This document shows, one piece after another, positions 55,701-63,517 of a stretch of 64,000 nucleotides of DNA. The stretch covers positions 6,651,747 through 6,715,746 of the forward strand of contig CM071570.1 in assembly GCA_036426205.1 (NCBI GenBank). The letters are read 5' to 3'. Position numbers and translations under genes: made by a program. The notes under the pieces were generated by a model. That model was given only the letters and a program-made list of their open reading frames with translations, searched no databases and was not told the DNA's origin. This DNA comes from Ascaphus truei. Lineage: Eukaryota > Chordata > Amphibia > Anura > Ascaphidae. The stretch's first letter is position 1, and every line of letters starts with the position of its first letter.

Positions 55701-56536
55701 TCCACAGAGCCTGTGTTTATCTCAAAAAATTGAGCTATTTCTCGGTCTATAGCATCACAAATTTCAGGTATCTTAAGAATAGATTCGTTAAGTTTCCAGT
55801 TTGCACCTGGTTGATTGGCCCGGATATTGTTGCACCTTAGCTCTATTGGTGCATGGTCGGACCATGAAATATCATGGATCTCTGAATGAGTGACCATAGG
55901 AACCAGATGGCACGAGACAAAGAGGTAATCAATTCTACTGTAAGAGGTGTGTGGGTGGGAATAAAAAGTATAATCTCTGGTAGATGGGTGGAGCTCTCTC
56001 CATATATCCACTAACTGGGTATCTTTTAGGCCTTTGTGAAGGGCGAATTGTGCCTTTTTATTGTCAGAGACTCCTCCTCCTGATCTATCTAATGCTGAAT
56101 GCATTGTAATATTACAATCTCCTGCTACTATGATGCATCCTTTAGCTACTGAGTTTAATATTTTGAAAAACTTTTCAAAGAAATTTGCATCTTGTATGCA
56201 GGGGGCGTATAGTGAGGCCAATGTGATAGGCTGTTCATGGATCGTTCCAATTAAAATAATAAAGCGGCCTTCAGCGTCTGTTTTAATTGTCTGGGCGATA
56301 AATGGGACTCTGTTACTGAACAGGATGGCTACTCCTCTTTTTTTGGCTGAGGCTGAGGCGGTGAAATATTGGGAGAAGCCCTTATCTAAGAATTTAGGTG
56401 GATTTTTGTTACTGAAGTGTGTCTCCTGTAGGAGCAACACATCCGCCTGTTTTCTCTTATAGTCCGTAAAAGCTAATTTTCTTTTGATTGGACTATTAAA
56501 GCCTTTTACATTGTGAGATATTAATGTTAACGCCAT
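52733..56536 (-). CDS. L1 ORF2: APE endonuclease, reverse transcriptase, C-terminal Cys domain
   Basis: This 1267-codon frame nicks target DNA and copies the element's RNA at the nick. The endonuclease spans residues ~1-235: N9 (ISHNVKGFN), E38 (LLLQETHF), Y110 (SLYAPC), D140 and N142 (VAGDCN), D203 (SRIDYLF), and S226-D227-H228. The RT spans about 440-780: SKAPGPDGFSG (470-480), SYRPISLINTD (531-541), SLDAEKAFD (599-607, motif A), SGTRQGCPLSP (656-666, motif B) and YADD (701-704, motif C). A C-x3-C...H-x4-C box (CPKQCGGTADLLHMLWSC) lies near the C-terminus. All catalytic residues I can identify are present. The length matches L1 ORF2 proteins. The start is the first Met, directly before the conserved endonuclease opening; the spacer lies upstream. 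Confidence 0.93.
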   Translation of the reverse strand: MALTLISHNVKGFNSPIKRKLAFTDYKRKQADVLLLQETHFSNKNPPKFLDKGFSQYFTASASAKKRGVAILFSNRVPFIAQTIKTDAEGRFIILIGTIHEQPITLASLYAPCIQDANFFEKFFKILNSVAKGCIIVAGDCNITMHSALDRSGGGVSDNKKAQFALHKGLKDTQLVDIWRELHPSTRDYTFYSHPHTSYSRIDYLFVSCHLVPMVTHSEIHDISWSDHAPIELRCNNIRANQPGANWKLNESILKIPEICDAIDREIAQFFEINTGSVESHMILWEAHKATLRGILISITAKRKRERDSKIKTLQTKLHSLLSNHKTNPDPQTTRDLKDTNIELNMLLTSRADNSLSWSKRKFYEKANRPDTMLARALKDRQSKFNIQAIRLKSGIQTANPKKIVEEFGSFYGSLYDGKKVAHNNNTSKALRDFLASSKLERLTEQDRKALGADFTLEEVSRAIKELKPSKAPGPDGFSGLYYKKFSILLAPRLLHMFNAILAGAPIPRDMLRASISLIHKPGKDPLNCKSYRPISLINTDIKIYAKLLANRLSLFLLRLIHPDQVGFIKGRQAADNTRRFIDLLELANKNNTQTMLLSLDAEKAFDRIDWPYLQETLAAFGFGDRLSGAIMSLYSGPTARVIHQGFPSLSFQIQSGTRQGCPLSPLLFALCIEPLAARIRDNSDISGLNAYSQSHKAALYADDILLIISKPLTSLPNLFDLLDKFSKVSGFKINQSKSEALNINLPRHTEKLLKLNFKFNWQKKSIKYLGIHITKDAKSIYNANYPNLIWTFKQDLIRWSSKKISWIGRIHSVKMNLLPRILYLFQTLPVPLKLKDILSLQSAISNFIWGGKKPRVNKLNMKRPTLAGGLAVPCLLSYYKAAQLSQIIQWHSDPKLKRWVELESSACSPLELSNLIWLPKKARKTAALPLTSMTNSISVWEVTNTKNSLTSGCSLMSPIWNNPSFAPGLIGTNSSIWKLKGYNRIKDMEGYNLKIKTFDHIRLEKDLPLSEFYKYLQIRAFYNKFAPYPPLTKFEKLCRAETDTKGLISTIYGEVVESATSKQQTPSFQNQWEIDLGESLEDEDWDSIFLATAKSSICTTLKENAYKVLMRWYLTPLKLSKFVPGSSPLCPKQCGGTADLLHMLWSCPMITQIWEKIRNWIQRIFDLSIPPDPWLFLLNRPLKDLSKSHNKLIAHFAIATRCEIAALWKCPDIPIIPKIRNRIWFICQMEKLTSLVNDTGDNFLKVWTPWLAQTDIPGVERDTIWL

Positions 56537-58324
56537 GTGTTGTAGTAAAAGAGGTAACTAGTGTAACGACTTATATACTCACTTTTAGCTATATCACCGG
56601 TGAATCTATCTGTTGTGCTTGAAGTTCTCATGCCATATAGACCCGTCTGCAGGGCTCCGAATGTCCTTAGGAGGGGAGGGAAGGGGAAAGAGAGGGGATA
56701 GGGAGACAGAACAAGGGAAGAAACACGAGGGATACCACAGGGAAGGGAAAAAAAAGTAAAAAGTGAACAAAAAACAAGGGCATACCATTGGAGCCCCCGA
56801 GGATAGCCCCTGCGCCCAGAAGGTAGGTCTTTTGGTTCCACCAAATGGGTGGGCCAAACTCCTGTGTTGGAGACTGACCTCTCTGGGTCTTGTGGTCGGT
56901 CCTCAACAATTGGGAGCCGAAAAAAGAAACACATGCGCGACGCCGGGGATACACCCCCGGCACACTTTCCATATATTTATTATCTTGTTAATTGCGACAG
57001 ATAAAACTGGGTGTTATAAATGCCAAATAGAAATAGAAACCTTAAATTAAACAGGAACCGTAGAACAGAGAATCGTTACAGCTGTAACTTTAGCCGTATG
57101 TAATAACAACTTTTGTGACACTTAATAGACTGACCTAAATAACTTCTAAGAACTGCCTGACAAGTGGGACAGGGAAGACAAATGCTATGATATGACAGAC
57201 AAGACATATGATCTATAAGACAAATAAGGCTTATGAGACAGATATACAGGGTATATTACATAGGTAGGGTGATAACGTTTCTGTGTTTTAGATAAACGTG
57301 TCTAAATCCCTTACTATGTGCAGAGAATTAAGTATATTAGCTGTGAAACTGATCATCTAAAGTTTATATGAGACATAACAAAAATACTTATCCCTTGAGT
57401 AATGTTTGGGATGTAATAACTATATAAATATTACACATAAAACTGAAAGCCTCCAAATCCTAATAATATATCAGCTTAACCATCTGTCTTTTAACTAAAC
57501 CTTCACTAACGTAGATATATTGAAGGTAAGATTAGAACTGCTGCTAATACTGGTAGAGGGAAATAGGGGATATTAGTATACAGTATATATAGCCTCTATA
57601 TACATATACATATATGCCGTCTTCATCATGTAGTGCATAATACAAAGCATATTAGTACAACGTATAGTATACGTAGTCCCTATGGTACTTAATATATAGT
57701 ATATACTGTGTATGATATATAGAACATAGTGCATAGCTTACAGTATAGGACAGTATATATAAAGCGCATAATACGCAATGCAATATATATTTCAGCATAT
57801 CATATATATATCAACCATTGCACTATGTATGTAGTACATAACATATAGTATACAGAGTACACATAGTATTCATATACTCCCGAATCGCATATGTATATCA
57901 TATGTATATCATATTATACAACCTTCACACATATATTACGATATATACCGTATGTGTATATAATGCTCCCATAGTACACCCAAACACATGAACTTACATG
58001 TATACAGATGCCTACAGATGCTTTTAGGAACATATATACAGCAGTACCTACATACATAGTATACAGCACCTTGGCCATAGTGTACAGTGTATGTATGTAT
58101 TTATTAATTGTTTGCTGGTTTGTGAAATTTTATTTTTATTTTCGGAGGTGTAAGGTGAATGGGAACGGGTCAAGTATGGGACTAAAGGGATAATATGGGA
58201 CACTAGATGGAACTAATTAAATGTTGTTTATTGGGTCTTTTGCGAGTCTTTTGCGAGACTCCGGAGGTGCTGCATCTCAGGGTGTGCAGCCTCCTGTGAT
58301 GTGTCACATCTGTGTCAGAGATAT

Positions 58325-58520
58325 GCGCACTCCAGGAAGTAATCCAGATCTCGCGAGAGGGAGGTGCCCGGCGATGACGTCAGATCACTCGCGCGGGAAA
58401 GAGCCATTCTGTTTCCCGCTCGGCTTGGAGAAGGATCGTGGGGAAGATGGCTGCCGTTCTGAAGTTGTGGACGGAGCTGCTCCGCGATCCCGTCCCTCTC
58501 CCTTGGTCTTGGTAGGTCGT
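58325..58520 (+). promoter_or_regulatory. CpG-rich promoter-like cluster antisense to the L1
   Basis: In order on +: ETS-like CCAGGAAGT (58332-58340), TCTCGCGAGA (58349-58358, the Kaiso/ZBTB33-type promoter palindrome), TGACGTCA (58375-58382, CRE), GCGCGGGAAA (about 58390), and GAAGATGGCTGCCG (58443-58456), a YY1/TISU-type site around an ATG. All are typical of vertebrate CpG-island promoters. The YY1/TISU site is oriented for + transcription; the palindromes are neutral. Confidence 0.5.
58447..58515 (+). CDS. Short antisense ORF (22 codons) ending at a splice-donor-like site
   Basis: The ATG lies inside the YY1/TISU site and the frame begins MAAVLKLWTELLRDP. It stops at 58513, within GTAGGT (58512-58517), a good 5' splice-site match. 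If spliced there, the frame could fuse to downstream exons. I do not recognise the peptide. It may be the first exon of a host gene carried in the element, or an antisense L1 leader comparable to primate L1 ORF0. It may also be chance. Confidence 0.25.
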   Translation: MAAVLKLWTELLRDPVPLPWSW

Positions 58521-58598
58521 CTTCGTGCCAGATGGAGTGTGAGAAGTGTGTTTAAGTCTTAGAAGGTTTCAAATGGAACACAGCTGCCTGGGACGGAC

Positions 58599-59585
58599 TC
58601 AGTCAGAGTCTAGAGTCACGGGTGCCCCTGCGCCATTCTTGGAACGGGTTGAACCAGCTTTGTTCCCGGTGGGAGCGGGGCCATTCGAGTTGGTTGGCGG
58701 GGGGTGAGATGGACTTTGGTGAGATCTTGTAACGCCAATTTTTGCTAGGAAGCCCTCCTCGTCTTCTGGACTCCTCAGAGTATGTGCCACGCCATTTTTA
58801 ATGGAAAGTAAGGCGCAAGGGAATAACAATCTGTATTTAATGTTGTTATCTCTGAGTACTTTTGTGACGTGAGCCAGAGCCTTTCTTTTAGTCAGGGTAG
58901 CAGGGGCAAGGTCCTGGTAAACCTGGAGTTTGACTCCTTCGAACTCCAGAGATCTTGCTTCTCTGGCAATCCTGCACACCTCTTCTTTGGTGCGATAGTG
59001 ATGAAAACGGGCCACAATATCTCTGGGGGGATCGCCTTTTTGAGGCTTCCTGCGTAAAGCCCTGTGGCACCTGTCCAAACCTATTTCAGATTCTGGTTTA
59101 TCAGGGAAGAGGTTTTCAAGCCAGTTATTCGTGAAATCCTCTGGGTCCAGGATGCTTTCAGGGACCCCCCGCAGTCTAATATTACACCGTCTGTCACGAT
59201 TTTCTGCATCTTCCACTTTATCTTCTAGCAGTCTAATCCGATCATTTAGTGTGGTAACTTGATCTTGTGTTTGTGATATGGCAGCGGTTGTTTCTTCCGT
59301 GGTTGTTTCTAGGGTGGCCGTTCGCTCACCCAGTGCGTCTACATCCTTCCTGATGGCCCAAAGTTCTGTTTTAAAGAATTTTTGCATTTTGGAGCAAAAC
59401 TCTTTTAAATCCTTGCGTCGGACCATCTCTTCATCTCTGTCCTCCTCAGCAGTTGGATCGATTTCGGGATCCATGTTATTAGACCGCGCGGGAGATTCCG
59501 GTTTGTCCGGAGGAGTCACCCCCTTTCTCTTGAAGTATGTGGAGACCGGCTGGCTCCTGGTCCGCGCTGCTTTGCTGGATGCCAT
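58599..59585 (-). CDS. L1 ORF1 protein (Transposase_22-type): coiled coil, RRM, C-terminal domain
   Basis: This 328-codon frame encodes the RNA-binding chaperone that coats L1 RNA. Residues 1-60 are basic, Pro/Ser-rich and disordered. About 60-145 form a heptad-like coiled coil (TATLETTTEETTAAISQTQD, TLNDRIRLLEDKVEDAENRD). RRCNIRLRGVPE opens the RRM. FPDKPESEIGLDRCHRALRR and RDIVARFHHYRTKEEVCRIA give the RRM/CTD core, and LQVYQDLAPATLTKRKAL the CTD. The C-terminus is Ser/Pro/Asn-rich. The order is as in mammalian L1 ORF1p, not the CCHC type of Tx1. No break is seen. The Met at 59585 is the first in the frame, 135 bp from the element's 5' end. Confidence 0.92.
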   Translation of the reverse strand: MASSKAARTRSQPVSTYFKRKGVTPPDKPESPARSNNMDPEIDPTAEEDRDEEMVRRKDLKEFCSKMQKFFKTELWAIRKDVDALGERTATLETTTEETTAAISQTQDQVTTLNDRIRLLEDKVEDAENRDRRCNIRLRGVPESILDPEDFTNNWLENLFPDKPESEIGLDRCHRALRRKPQKGDPPRDIVARFHHYRTKEEVCRIAREARSLEFEGVKLQVYQDLAPATLTKRKALAHVTKVLRDNNIKYRLLFPCALLSIKNGVAHTLRSPEDEEGFLAKIGVTRSHQSPSHPPPTNSNGPAPTGNKAGSTRSKNGAGAPVTLDSD

Positions 59586-59720
59586 CTGTGGGTGTTTATG
59601 TTTATTATGCTGTGTGATATGCCGTGAAATATTCGTTTCTGCCGCTTTTATTTAAATTACAAGTGCCGGTGGGAGCGGAGCTCAAGCGTTAGTACTCCAT
59701 TCTCCTCCACGTCGCGCATC
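59586..59720 (-). promoter_or_regulatory. L1 5' untranslated region, 135 bp
   Basis: It begins GATGCGCGACGTGGAGGAGA directly after the TSD and leads to the ORF1 start. It is CpG-containing at its start and AT-rich near ORF1. An internal promoter must lie here or the element was inserted with a co-transcribed leader; the first bases are the only candidates. Confidence 0.55.
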
Positions 59721-59733
59721 CAAAGACTTCTTT

Positions 59734-60530
59734 AAACACAGCACCACTATTAATTCCCATCATCCCTTTCGGCTGAACAGTGCCTTTGCTCCTGTGAACA
59801 CCAATCCTTCCATTTTTACTTTTCAGCTCCTTACAGGAAATAGTATTAGGAATCTAGTTGCCCATCAACCCAGGCCATACCCCCATTTCTCCAAAGCAGA
59901 AAGGCATACAATTTAAAGTCTTACTGACAGTAACTATAACATTATCAGAATCTGCCGGCAAAGGCGGTACTTTAGTCATCCAGAACTACAGTGAATACAA
60001 AAATGAAATGTTAAGTCAGTTAAGTTACCTTCACTGCTATTAGCAATTAACCAGGTATCCTACACAAGCCTTTTAAATGGAAATTGACAATATCTTAAGC
60101 TTGGGGCTGGGTAATAGATGGATTGACGAGACCACCCTGAAATTCCTTATTCAGGATTTCCTGTCGTACCGAACATGTATACTCTACCCAAAATGAATAA
60201 ATACATTATACAACCACCTGGTGGATCAATCATCTCTGCCAGAGGGTCACTCAGCCAACCAGGTTCCCAGTATATTGATGGCTTCCTTCAGCCATGTATC
60301 ACTTCACTGTCCACCTTTCTAAGGATACTACATCCATCCTTAATCGTCTTAACTCCATTGGCCCCATACCTCCTAATGCATATCTAGATAAATTTGACAT
60401 AGAAAGTCTATACACGTGTATCCCACATGATGATAACGTATCACGGATAAATCTCTTTACTGTGGTCCTCCAATTTACTACCTTTTACTTTTAATACACT
60501 TCATCCTGTATAAAAACTATTTTAAATTCG
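59734..60530 (+). pseudogene. PLE protein, N-terminal and RT fingers/palm part
   Basis: In broken frames: INSHHPFRLNSAFAPVNTNP (about 59750), AGKGGTLVIQNYSEYKNEML (about 59955, the PLE 'aDKGg..vi....Y' block), then YTLPKMNKYIIQPPGGSIIS and ARGSLSQPGSQYIDGFLQP (about 60178-60290). After a frameshift come TTSILNRLNSIGPIPPNAYL and DKFDIESLYTCIPHDD, the PLE motif A with 'D.eSLYT.IPh'. This is the Penelope-type RT of the Neptune/Poseidon kind. At least three lesions interrupt it. Confidence 0.7.
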
Positions 60531-61200
60531 AAAAAAACATTTTCCCTACAAACTTCAGGTACTACAATGGGGTTAAACATGGCCCTGACCTACACAAATG
60601 CATATAGGAACCACTACGAGAACAGGTGCATTCTCACCGATCCTATCTTTTCCTCCAACATACATTGCTTTTTCCGCTACATAGGTGACCTTTTTCTTAT
60701 TTGGTCAGGTACTCAAAGTGACAACTCATTTTTCAAACATTTACACTGCTTGGATTTTCCCATTAGTTTTACGCTGTCATATGACCAGAAAGAATTACAC
60801 TTCTTAGATGTTAAAATTCACTTGACGGACATTTACCTACCGTACCACTCAGTTTACTAAACCAACTGATAAAAATACACTTTTGCATGCCAATAGCTTC
60901 TGCTCACTTTCTCTTAAGAATGCCCCAGATAGTCCGTGCAGTAAGAATTGAGGAGCGATCAAAACAATTATACCTCACGGGAAAGACATTTCTTGAAAGA
61001 GGATACAGTGTATTTGTGATCTCATGAAGCATATCTACGGCTAATACGTGCATAAGGTCTGATGTTTTAAATAGCCTTACACCACCAAAGGATGAACTAG
61101 ACCGTAACATCATCATTAACAGATACAGTGCAATATCAAAGGTTTTATAAGGTCCATTAAACAAAATTGGCCTATCCTCTAGAGTAATACCACTGTATGC
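60531..61200 (+). pseudogene. PLE reverse transcriptase, motif B-D part
   Basis: The frame from 60567 reads GLNMALTYTNAYRNHYENRC (motif B, 'G..MaPsYANly'), then SNIHCFFRYIGDLFLIWSG, where YIGD stands in place of the usual YiDD, so the motif C catalytic Asp pair is damaged. ISFTLSYDQKELHFLDVKI follows ('F....s...i.FLDv'). After a stop near 60858 the product continues as a NTLLHANSFCSLSLKNAPDS-like segment (about 60870-60930). Confidence 0.7.
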
Positions 61201-61379
61201 TACACAAGTCCTTTCACTCACAGCTTCTCTTTGGACATGCTAGAGTACCAACTGACCCTGATTTTTTTTTGCTAGGAAACCATGCTGTTTCAAATGTCAT
61301 GAGTAAGTCATATGCAATAATCTAATCATTGGAAAACAGTTCACACAACCTCATTCACTTCAGACTTACCAGATTACTT

Positions 61380-61690
61380 CACGGATGTCCTGCATCACCA
61401 CCAATGTTGTCAAATGTCCATGTGGCCTATATTATGTAGATAAGACTCAGCAACAACTAAAAGAAAGGTTGGCAAACCATAGATCAAGCATTCGGCTAGC
61501 AATATGGTCAGAACAATCTGACCAGCCAGTCACTAAGTATTTTCTCTCCCTGGGCCACCCTTTGTCCTATCTTTGGTATATGTTCATTGAGCATGTCACA
61601 AATCCTCCTGTGGGGACCATATAGGACAACTTCTCAAAAAAGTGGTTTAAAAGTCTAGTTTACTGTGTAAGGGATAAGTCCAGTGACTTA
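61380..61690 (+). pseudogene. PLE GIY-YIG endonuclease
   Basis: The frame reads CITTNVVKCPCGLYYVDKTQ, then QQLKERLANHRSSIRLA, then PVTKYFLSLGHPLSYLWYMF. This is the GIY-YIG nuclease of PLEs: 'VVY.l.CPCGl.YVGkT...lk.R...H.ssi' with the conserved Arg-x3-H helix. Here the Gly of the YVGKT turn is Asp (YVDKT), and the frame is 79 codons. EN-positive PLEs use this domain to nick target DNA. The endonuclease is conserved but damaged. Confidence 0.75.
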
Positions 61691-62652
61691 TAAAATATAT
61701 TTATTTTTTGTATATATTTTTTTTCTGCACATATTTGTCTATTGAACTTTTCAGTGGACTTTTAATTCTCCCTTATTATATTTTTGATGGTCTTTCAGTC
61801 ATTTTTTTTTTTTTTTTTTAGCTTTCTGTATTTGGGGTTTCACATGTTTATAATATATACAGTATTTGTTTAGATTGATATTGTTAGATAATTATTGATT
61901 GTCACTTTACCGTATACTGTACAGTATCATGATTTTGTATCTTACTTCATAATTAGTTTGAGTTACTAATTAGAATATATACACATCACTGTCACACACC
62001 CACAGAGCGCATCAGTCTCACTCATTTTACTTTTAATGATATATACTGTAGTATGTTTTTGTAACTTTCATTTTTTATAAAAAAAAAAGCACTGTACTCT
62101 TTTCATGTATTAAACCTAAAATGTAATAAGTACTGTTTGAGCTCTAATTGTACCTTTCTGAAAAGATTAGCCGCTTTTTCGGACACATTCTTCTACATTG
62201 GGTTTGTGCGTTAATGACACATTTTTTCAAGTAAATATGGGACAAGTACTCCTGAGGGTAAGATCCTGAATTGTATTTAGTGGTAGCAGTGTAATTTGGG
62301 TGTAGTGTAACGGTTTTTGGGGAAATATAACGTATTTTTAGTGCCCTGTGGGGAGGTGAGTCTGTTGGATAGCTGGATGTTTTAACCCTTTCCCATACAC
62401 ACTCACGTGCATACTGGTGTGGTGTTTGTGACAGTTCCAATGCAACCAGCATATGATATTCTTTTTACTTAATTTGTAGTGTACATCGCAGCACTATTGT
62501 TGGTGCTATGCGGTCTTTGTTTGGTTACCATGGTGATATTATTGATCCCCTGATATGCGTTCTGCACTCTGACTCATTGCGCTTTGTGGACGACGCGGGG
62601 CGCCATTGACAATGAAGGGGTATAAAGTTTATGCTTTTATTGATGTTTGTTA
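61691..62652 (+). other. PLE 3' untranslated region
   Basis: Non-coding interval between the nuclease and the hammerhead-like core, AT-rich with poly(T) (61802-61819). Its length (about 1 kb) parallels the 0.75-kb interval in the 9.7-11.8 kb PLE. Confidence 0.4.
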
Positions 62653-62692
62653 CTCCTTGACAAATCCCCCGTAGATTTAAAATGCACTGGAG
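62653..62692 (+). ncRNA. Hammerhead-like motif in PLE tail, degenerate
   Basis: CTCC (62653-62656), TTGACAA (62657-62663), a variable part in the stem II position, AAAATGCAC (62679-62687), and GGAG (62689-62692). CTCC/GGAG gives stem I. The CUGAUGA and GAAA boxes are mutated, so it is a relic, but its position matches the copy at 11642. Confidence 0.35.
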
Positions 62693-62795
62693 AATGCGCG
62701 CCTCATTTTTTATAGGACTCAAATAAAATGATTATTTTTTTAAGATAACATTTTTGCCTTGTTCATTCCTTGTGGCTCTGCGCTGCTTTGATTTT

Positions 62796-63196
62796 TTTTC
62801 TTCATAACTTATATTTAGCTCGGTTCCTGTGGCATCCAATGTTCCATTCAGTGTTAACATCCAAATGATTCAAAAACGACATTCGTTTATGACGCACCAA
62901 CCTGTTTTTAACATATTTGTTACTATATCAGTGTCTGGATGTTGCGCACAAAAATAATGTTGTTGGGGTAATCTTGCGCTGAATGAAGGACTGAAGAAAT
63001 TACACAATTTTAAGTTAAGAATAGGGAACAAAGTAGCCAAACCAGGCACTGTGAGTTGTAACTCGTCTGACCCAGCTCCTCTAAGCAAAGAGATGCGTAC
63101 ATGGGAAGCTGTTGGTTACAGTACCTTCCAACTCTCCATAGTTTTGCATTTCACCACTTATAGGTTGTGCGCGATTCAGAGAATCTCCTGGAAGCC
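62796..63196. other. Unassigned stretch
   Basis: No supported feature. Confidence 0.2.
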
Positions 63197-63517
63197 TAAG
63201 GCTTCACGTATAGTGCCTGCGACCGGCTACGCAACGGGACTGGTGACGTCAGCTGTCGCCGCTAACGAAGGTTATATTTTGCTTTGCGCCGGCGTTGCGG
63301 GATTTCCGGGCATTTAATTTGTTCAGGGGCTGTCACATGAGGCGACAGCCCTTGAAAAATCAAATATTCCCGGCTTCCAAAGTCCACGACGCGAGATCGC
63401 TCCGTCGCATTGCCGCCATTGAGCTTACTATAAGCGCACGCGGCGGCGGCAATGTATTTGTTTTTGGGCAGCATCGCATTGCCATCGCCTGTTGCAGGCA
63501 CTATACGCACGGCCTAA
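63197..63517. mobile_element. PIF/Harbinger-type MITE, 315 bp
   Basis: The element is 63200-63514, GGCTTCACGTATAGTGCCTG...GTTGCAGGCACTATACGCAC + GGCC, with inverted ends. TAA duplicates at 63197-63199 and 63515-63517 fit the TWA target of PIF/Harbinger. The interior is CpG-rich with GCGGCGGC and GCATTGCC words. No transposase is encoded. Confidence 0.75.

Larger units (their letters stand above)
56537..58598 (-). other. L1 inter-ORF spacer, 2.06 kb
   Basis: No long coding frame with a recognisable domain lies between ORF1 and ORF2. The part next to ORF2 (56537-57000) is GC-moderate. 57580-57990 is an AT-rich, degenerate TATATAC/AGTATA-type tract. The part next to ORF1 (58200-58560) is CpG-rich and promoter-like. 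Mammalian L1 spacers are tens of bp, so an insertion, a lineage-specific expansion or an internal promoter region are the alternatives. I found no internal TSD pair by eye. Confidence 0.7.
52304..59720 (-). mobile_element. Full-length L1-clade LINE with two intact ORFs
   Basis: A 7.4-kb element on the minus strand: 5' untranslated region (59720-59586, 135 bp), ORF1 (59585-58599), a 2062-bp spacer, ORF2 (56536-52733), 3' untranslated region (52732-52321) and poly(A) (T17 on + at 52304-52320). A perfect 13-bp TSD brackets it. Both ORFs are open with catalytic residues present, so the insertion is young or under constraint. The long spacer and short 5' region distinguish it from mammalian L1, whose spacer is tens of bp. 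Confidence 0.9.
52121..62795 (+). mobile_element. Penelope-like element, interrupted by the full-length L1
   Basis: The 5' part is at about 52121-52306 and the rest from 59721. Removing the L1 and one TSD copy rejoins sequence whose frames then read INSHHPFRLNSAFAPVNTNP, the N-terminal block of PLE proteins. RT, GIY-YIG nuclease, a 3' untranslated region, a hammerhead-like core (62653-62692), AATAAAATG (about 62722) and the tail ...CTCTGCGCTGCTTTG follow. The left boundary is uncertain. Coding sequence has several breaks. Confidence 0.6.

Noticed and set aside
55458..56462. Plus-strand frames within the L1 (for example 56061-56462)
   Set aside because: They are antisense shadows of ORF2 with no independent motif.
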